This document shows, piece after piece, positions 59,372 to 64,000 of a stretch of 64,000 bases of DNA. Each line of letters begins with the position of its first letter. Within the stretch, counting starts at the first letter, position 1. The notes beneath the pieces were generated by a model. That model was not told the origin of the DNA and did not search any database. It saw nothing but the letters and a program-made list of their open reading frames with translations. This stretch comes from Polynucleobacter sp. AM-7D1 (GTDB lineage: Bacteria; Pseudomonadota; Gammaproteobacteria; Burkholderiales; Burkholderiaceae), in NCBI RefSeq assembly GCF_018688455.1, contig NZ_CP061319.1:310001-374000 (forward strand), given 5' to 3'. A program made the position numbers and the translations under genes.

Positions 59372-62281
59372 ATGGGCAGTATTTCTCAGTGGGAGCAATT
59401 GAATATTGAATTAACGGCTGCCTTAGGTAGCTCTGTTCATTTTGATACAGCCCATCAAGCGGTTTATGCCTCAGAGGCATCCAACTATCGCCAAATTCCG
59501 ATCGGGGTTGTTACTCCTAAAAATACTGAAGAGTTTGTAAAAGGTATTGAGATCTGCCATCGCAATAAAGCACCAGTCCTCATGCGCGGTGCTGGTACCT
59601 CCATGAATGGTCAGACTGTGAACAATGCGGTCGTATTTGATATTTCAAAGTACTGCAACCATATTCTTAGCTTAGATCCAAATGCTGGTAATGCTATTGT
59701 TGAGCCGGGCGTAATCTGCGATTCGCTGCGTGATGCTGCTGAGATACATGGCCTCACTTTTGCGCCAGATCCTTCGACGCACAGTCGTTGCACTTTGGGG
59801 GGTATGGTTGCCAACAACTCTTGCGGAGCCCACTCCGTGATGGCGGGTAAGACACTCGAAAATACCGAAGCATTAGAGATTCTGACCTATGACGGTGAAC
59901 GCTTTTGGGTTGGCCCAACTTCTGATCAAGAGTTGCAAGACATTATTGCTGCCGGTGGACGTAAAGGCCAAATCTATCAAGACTTACTAGCTTTGCGTGA
60001 GCGCTATGCGGATTTGATTCGGGCGCGCTTTCCAAATATTAAGCGACGTGTTTCTGGCTATAACTTAGATCAATTGCTGCCCGAGAATGGTTTTAACGTC
60101 GCACGTGCTTTGGTTGGTACTGAGGGGACTTGCGCACTGACTCTGGCCGCAAAAGTGCGCTTGGTAAAGAGCCCAGCAAAACGGGTAGTTCTCGTTTTGG
60201 GTTTTGATGATATTTATGTAGCGGGTGACGCCGTACCTGAATACCAATCCTTCAACCCTATTGCGATTGAAGGTTTAGATTACAAAATTATCCGCGGTTT
60301 ACAAGAGCGTAATTTAGCTAAAGCGGAGATTGATTTGCTTCCCCCTGGCAACGCTTGGGTAGTTGTGGAGTTCGGAGATGACACTATCGAAGGTGCTATT
60401 GCTCAGGCTCAAAAAGCGGAAGAATATTTCAAGACAAGAACGAAGGGTCCAAAGCCATCTACATGGTTAGAGCCTGACCCGCTAGTGCAGAAACGTATTT
60501 GGTCAATTCGGGAAAATGGTGCCTCAGCTACTCACTTATCGATCGACCCAAATTCTCCTGATCCAGTTGTTGGCTGGGAAGATGCCGCAGTTGATCCAGC
60601 GCGTTTGGGTGAGTACCTTCGCGCTTTCCAGAAACTAGTAGATTCTTATGAATATCAGACTTCGCTCTATGGTCACTTTGGCGACGGATGTATTCATGCG
60701 CGCATTACTTTTAACTTACGCTCTGCAGAGGGCGTTGCTAAATTTAGATCCTTCATTCGGGATGCGGCGACCTTAGTTGTTGAGTTTGGTGGCTCACTCA
60801 CTGGCGAGCATGGTGATGGCCAAGCCAGAGCAGAATTCCTCCCCATCATGTTTGGCGAAGAATTAATGGGTGCGATGCATGAGTTCAAACGCATCTGGGA
60901 TCCGCAGAACAAACTCAATCCGGGGAAAGTGGTTCATCCCTATCGCGTAGATGAAAACCTGCGTATGGGCCCAGAGTACAAGGTAGTCAATATCAAAACG
61001 CGTTTAAATTTCTTGAGCCAAGAGGGCAATGGATTCCAGAGAGCAGTTGAGCGTTGTGTTGGTATGGGTAAATGTCGTAGCGAAAAAATCGGCACGATGT
61101 GTCCAAGCTATCGCGCTACTAAGGAAGAACGCTTTTCTACTCGTGGACGCTCACGCTTATTCTGGGAAATGCTCCAGGGTGAAGTGATTAAAGATGGCTG
61201 GAAGAGCGAAGAGCTCAAAGAAGCTTTGGATACTTGCCTCTCATGCAAGGGTTGCAAGAGCGATTGCCCAGCACACGTTGATATGGCCTCATACAAAGCG
61301 GAGTTCTTATCCCATTATCACGAGACCAATAGCAGACCTCGTCAGGCTTTGACCATGGGTCGTATTGGTGATTGGGCGCCCCTTGCCAGCAAGTTCTCCT
61401 GGTTGATGAATGGTGTTATGCAGACGCCAGTGCTTTCTAGTATTGCTAAGTGGGTTGGTGGCGTAGCGCAAGAGCGTAGCCTGCCGAAGTTTGCAAATCA
61501 ATCTTTCAGAAAGCAATTCAAGTCAACAAGGCATGCAGGTGTAGGTCAGAAGAAAGTCATTCTCTGGGTAGATACTTTCTGCGAGCACTTTCATCCTGAG
61601 GTTGCAAATGCAGCGGTTGAGGTGCTGGCACATGCGGGCTTTGAGGCAACACTGCCAAAGACGCCTCTATGCTGCGGCCGACCTTTGTATGACTTTGGTT
61701 ATCTAGATCTAGCTAAGCAAAAGCTCGATAAGATTTTGGATGCGATCGGTAGTGAAATTCAATCAAATCCAAGTGCGCCGATTGCAGTGGTAGGTCTTGA
61801 GCCGGGCTGTATGTCGGTATTTAAGGATGAGCTATTAAAGTTCTTTCCGAACGATCCAAGGGCGAAACTCTTGGCATCGAGTACCTACCTACTGGGAGAT
61901 TTTCTGCACGAGCAGGGCTACACGCCACCACCCTTAGATTGCAACATCTTGGTTCACTCGCATTGTCATCAGAAGTCTTTATTTGGCACCAAAGGTGATG
62001 TAGCTCTATTGGCCGCCTTGGGTGCCAAGGCTAATTACATTGATAGCGGTTGCTGCGGCATGGCGGGTTCATTTGGATTTAATCCAGAGCATGTTGAAAT
62101 ATCCAAAGCAGTGGGTGAGTTAGTATTGCTGCCCGCCATTCGAGCTACTGATCTAGAAACTATCATTCTGACCAATGGCTTTAGTTGCCGAGAGCAGATT
62201 GAACAAGAAACCGGTCGCAAGGTAAAGCATCTAGCTGAGTTACTGCAAATGGCGCACCAAGCTCAAGTAGAAAGCGTGTAA
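59372..62281 (+). CDS. FAD/Fe-S oxidoreductase, YdiJ-like (D-2-hydroxyglutarate/D-lactate dehydrogenase family)
   Basis: 969 residues. Order of domains: FAD-binding PCMH domain (APVLMRGAGTSMNGQTV, CTLGGMVANNSCGAHS), FAD-oxidase C domain (YGHFGDGCIHARIT, LTGEHGDGQARAEFLP, NPGKVVHP), a 4Fe-4S part with CVGMGKC...MCPSYRA and CLSCKGCKSDCP, and a C-terminal cysteine-rich CCG region (LCCGRPLYDFG and GCCGMAGSFGF). The DGC/HGDG His residues fit a flavin oxidising a D-2-hydroxy acid, with electrons passed to a membrane acceptor. Homologous to E. coli YdiJ. Single-gene unit with GGACAC near the start. Confidence 0.9.
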   Translation: MGSISQWEQLNIELTAALGSSVHFDTAHQAVYASEASNYRQIPIGVVTPKNTEEFVKGIEICHRNKAPVLMRGAGTSMNGQTVNNAVVFDISKYCNHILSLDPNAGNAIVEPGVICDSLRDAAEIHGLTFAPDPSTHSRCTLGGMVANNSCGAHSVMAGKTLENTEALEILTYDGERFWVGPTSDQELQDIIAAGGRKGQIYQDLLALRERYADLIRARFPNIKRRVSGYNLDQLLPENGFNVARALVGTEGTCALTLAAKVRLVKSPAKRVVLVLGFDDIYVAGDAVPEYQSFNPIAIEGLDYKIIRGLQERNLAKAEIDLLPPGNAWVVVEFGDDTIEGAIAQAQKAEEYFKTRTKGPKPSTWLEPDPLVQKRIWSIRENGASATHLSIDPNSPDPVVGWEDAAVDPARLGEYLRAFQKLVDSYEYQTSLYGHFGDGCIHARITFNLRSAEGVAKFRSFIRDAATLVVEFGGSLTGEHGDGQARAEFLPIMFGEELMGAMHEFKRIWDPQNKLNPGKVVHPYRVDENLRMGPEYKVVNIKTRLNFLSQEGNGFQRAVERCVGMGKCRSEKIGTMCPSYRATKEERFSTRGRSRLFWEMLQGEVIKDGWKSEELKEALDTCLSCKGCKSDCPAHVDMASYKAEFLSHYHETNSRPRQALTMGRIGDWAPLASKFSWLMNGVMQTPVLSSIAKWVGGVAQERSLPKFANQSFRKQFKSTRHAGVGQKKVILWVDTFCEHFHPEVANAAVEVLAHAGFEATLPKTPLCCGRPLYDFGYLDLAKQKLDKILDAIGSEIQSNPSAPIAVVGLEPGCMSVFKDELLKFFPNDPRAKLLASSTYLLGDFLHEQGYTPPPLDCNILVHSHCHQKSLFGTKGDVALLAALGAKANYIDSGCCGMAGSFGFNPEHVEISKAVGELVLLPAIRATDLETIILTNGFSCREQIEQETGRKVKHLAELLQMAHQAQVESV

Positions 62282-62350
62282 TACAAATTCCCTTGCAGTA
62301 AGAAAGGTTCATAATGTGATTAAAGCCCTCTTTAGATTGCGAGTAATCAA

Positions 62351-62608
62351 TTGGATAAGTTAAATCTGCAAGCCTCTTATTTAAGTAGCTCTACCCATAG
62401 AGGGGATGCTACTTTGCATGATCGAAAAATAGCCCCTAGTACTGCCTCTACTCGAGCCCATCCAATTCCCTCTGCGTTAAAAGTTGAGCAGTCTGGACCA
62501 GCAGTTACTATTGAAATTAGCGGTAATACCCCCGATCCCCTTAAATTGATCCCAATGAGCGCTGATCGACAAATCGGTGCATATATTCGAAATACAAAGT
62601 TGCTATAA
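62351..62608 (+). CDS. Hypothetical protein, 85 residues
   Basis: A frame from TTG 62351 (MDKLNLQASYLSSSTHRGD) to a stop at 62606. Ser/Thr-rich N-terminal half, then a short strand-like KVEQSGPAVTIEISGNTPDPLKLIP. No signal, membrane segment or family recognised. Lacks a strong ribosome-binding site; no competing frame exists. It could be a small real protein or a chance frame. Confidence 0.4.
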   Translation: MDKLNLQASYLSSSTHRGDATLHDRKIAPSTASTRAHPIPSALKVEQSGPAVTIEISGNTPDPLKLIPMSADRQIGAYIRNTKLL

Positions 62609-62675
62609 GCCTCCTCAAGTTGATAGCGGCACTCTCTAATTTGGTTTGAACATCGCTCAGAGCTCGTAGATCCAT

Positions 62676-62709
62676 GATAAATAAGTTAGCCTTAACTAAC
62701 TTATTTATC
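62676..62709. repeat. Perfect 14-base inverted repeat upstream of the bactofilin gene
   Basis: GATAAATAAGTTAG and its exact reverse complement, with a 6-base CCTTAA loop. No T-run follows. A second small hairpin CCCTC/GAGGG is just downstream. Could be a regulator site or an RNA hairpin; about 120 bases before the bactofilin start. Confidence 0.7.
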
Positions 62710-62829
62710 GACCCTCGCTACAAATGAGGGCGTCCGAATAGGATCTTTCTAAATAAAGCTAGAATAGATCCCCGCCCAAACAGATGAGGGGGATAAAGCA
62801 CTACGGTGTGGATGCCCAAAGGAAACCCA

Positions 62830-63285
62830 ATGAGTTTGTTCAAGAAAAGTTCACAGTCCATTAAGTTCTTACAGCCAACAATGGAGTCCTTTGAGACCAT
62901 CATTGGGCCGGCTACCGAGGTTCATGGCAGGCTAGTCGCTAATGAGAGTCTACGAATTGATGGTCGGGTTATCGGCAATATCGAAGCGCGCCAAGGTAAG
63001 AGTGTCAGTATTGCCTTGGGTCGTACGGGTGTTGTGCAGGGTGATATTTTTGCATTTAGGGTTCTCGTTGCCGGCAAGGTAGAAGGAAATATCTATGCTA
63101 CTGAGCGCGTTGAGTTGCATGAAGGTGCGGAAGTTCGGGGCGATATTACATATGGTCAACTCGGAATTGAGCATGGTGCAAAATTAAATGGTCTGATGAT
63201 CTCCAGAAATGGTGAGGAACCAGAGGGTGCCACTGATTCTGCTGCAATTTTTCAAGCCAATTGGAGCAAAATTAAAAGCCAATAA
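62830..63285 (+). CDS. Bactofilin family polymer-forming cytoskeletal protein
   Basis: 151 residues from ATG 62830, with AAAGGAAA upstream; the frame is open from ATG 62806. Begins MSLFKKSSQSI and then runs as a beta-helix of short repeats with Gly/Val at turns: GRLVANESLRIDGRVIGNIEARQGKSVSIALGRTGVVQGDIFAFRVLVAGKVEGNIYATERVELHEGAEVRGDI. Bactofilins assemble filaments at the membrane and place peptidoglycan enzymes or polarity factors. Ends in a short disordered tail. Confidence 0.9.
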   Translation: MSLFKKSSQSIKFLQPTMESFETIIGPATEVHGRLVANESLRIDGRVIGNIEARQGKSVSIALGRTGVVQGDIFAFRVLVAGKVEGNIYATERVELHEGAEVRGDITYGQLGIEHGAKLNGLMISRNGEEPEGATDSAAIFQANWSKIKSQ

Positions 63286-63338
63286 TTTTTGGCGCGTATG
63301 ATTTTCACCTATTAACGCATTAACAAGGATAGTAGCTC

Positions 63339-64000
63339 ATGGGATTATTTGACTTGATTAAAGGCGGGTCTTTGCAGATGAGTCAAAGGCAGTTCGACCA
63401 GTGCGTTTTTGATCACTATCGGGAGCGATTTAAATATGATAGTTTTCAAAGTTTCTGGCATGCAACTGTTTCAAATCCGGACGGTAGCGTTGGGCGCTTA
63501 GTTGATCGCCTGTATGCATGTGAGGATGGCTTTCCAAAAGATAGTCTTTTGCATGCGCAGTTAGCAGAAGCCTCTTTAATCATTGAAAAACATTGGTTCA
63601 ATACCTACGGTATTAGTCCAGAGTCCTTAAGTATTTTTTCAAACATCTGCACCCAGGCGCAACAGGCCCTTGAGGAGCAATTAAGTTCTGAGGCAGTTCA
63701 GCCTATTGAGATCGATCCTGAGTTGAGGGTTGATGGCTGTCAAAAATCTCTGAACACGTATGAGCAAAATCTGGCTCAAATGGGTCTGCCAAAGTTTGAT
63801 GATTTAACCAAGATCCACTACTTTATGGTGGATATGAATGAAACCCTATCGGCCCCATTTAAATACAGCGGTAGTGTTTTAAAGGTTTTAGAGCAGGATT
63901 CCTATATGCAAAATGACGATGTTAGCTGGGGGCGATGGACTCTGTTTCGTGACGCCACTGGCTATACCGATATTTGGATTGTGCGCATAGAATCTGGAAA
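63339..64000 (+). CDS. Hypothetical protein, cut by the right edge (3' partial)
   Basis: Open from ATG 63339 to the end of the window without a stop, so at least 220 codons. AAGGA precedes the start. It opens MGLFDLIKGGSLQMSQRQFD and is soluble, with several Trp/Tyr-rich strands in the second half (WGRWTLFRDATGYTDIWIVRIESG). No known family was recognised. It follows the bactofilin gene at 53 bases on the same strand and may be its functional partner. Confidence 0.6.
   Translation, partial: MGLFDLIKGGSLQMSQRQFDQCVFDHYRERFKYDSFQSFWHATVSNPDGSVGRLVDRLYACEDGFPKDSLLHAQLAEASLIIEKHWFNTYGISPESLSIFSNICTQAQQALEEQLSSEAVQPIEIDPELRVDGCQKSLNTYEQNLAQMGLPKFDDLTKIHYFMVDMNETLSAPFKYSGSVLKVLEQDSYMQNDDVSWGRWTLFRDATGYTDIWIVRIESG

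Noticed and set aside
1..64000. CRISPR array, insertion sequence, prophage or integron
   Set aside because: No regularly spaced repeats, transposase, integrase or phage structural motifs were found on reading both strands.

Overview
The window looks like a chromosomal segment of a small-genome freshwater betaproteobacterium of the Polynucleobacter type (Burkholderiaceae). This is an inference from gene content and moderate base composition: monomeric NADP-isocitrate dehydrogenase, DarP, a phasin, a DctPQM TRAP transporter, HdeD, MsrPQ, DUF2889, a YdiJ-like FAD/Fe-S oxidoreductase and a bactofilin. Genes are dense, many overlap by 1-4 bases, and GTG/TTG starts are common. I saw no rRNA, tRNA, insertion sequence, prophage or CRISPR array.

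Layout. (1) 1-9558: the distal end of an O-antigen/LPS cluster, visibly more AT-rich than the rest. It holds a UDP-L-FucNAc epimerase (cut by the window edge), a WbuB-type glycosyltransferase, a WbpL-type undecaprenyl-phosphate sugar-phosphate transferase, then a coupled five-gene block (GlmU-like hexapeptide protein, Gfo/Idh oxidoreductase, cupin, C-methyltransferase, PIG-L deacetylase) and WbpM. (2) 9632-13412: ChaA-type antiporter, HdeD, a Lys-rich micro-protein, a membrane O-acyltransferase and DarP. (3) 13540-22999: GMC oxidoreductase, EamA permease, ketopantoate reductase-like protein, AEC carrier, then a TRAP transporter operon ending in an amidase homologue that has lost two of its three catalytic residues. 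(4) 23080-26000: a sulfide/persulfide module, with TauE-type exporter divergent from a persulfide-dioxygenase-like hydrolase, a BigR/SqrR regulator and a DUF2892 protein around an AT-rich palindromic control region. (5) 26070-28865: a four-gene operon on the minus strand behind tandem Fur boxes, encoding an outer-membrane barrel, an exported FMN-binding protein with an ApbE flavinylation motif, ApbE and a small histidine-rich membrane protein. This is the best candidate here for a little-described system, perhaps an iron-repressed extracytoplasmic flavin electron-transfer chain.

(6) 28933-45647: housekeeping and stress genes, including a secreted NUC1 nuclease, lytic transglycosylase, FKBP, MFS carrier, monomeric isocitrate dehydrogenase, CbiM-like permease, MsrPQ, lipocalin, metallo-hydrolase, SDR, RsuA, pterin dehydratase, isochorismatase-like hydrolase and a GNAT. 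(7) 45757-51126: second TauE, parvulin, phasin, SbtA-type bicarbonate transporter with a LysR regulator, and TerC. (8) 51341-58018: an HPF/RaiA-like protein, then a heavy-metal RND efflux operon (outer-membrane factor, adaptor, pump, PII-like protein) behind two copies of an operator-like palindrome. (9) 58093-64000: VOC protein, haloacid dehalogenase, large FAD/Fe-S dehydrogenase, bactofilin and a gene cut by the right edge.

Starts were adjusted from the longest frame where a Shine-Dalgarno sequence, signal peptide or family alignment argued for it. Function calls rest on recognising motifs by eye; no database search was run.
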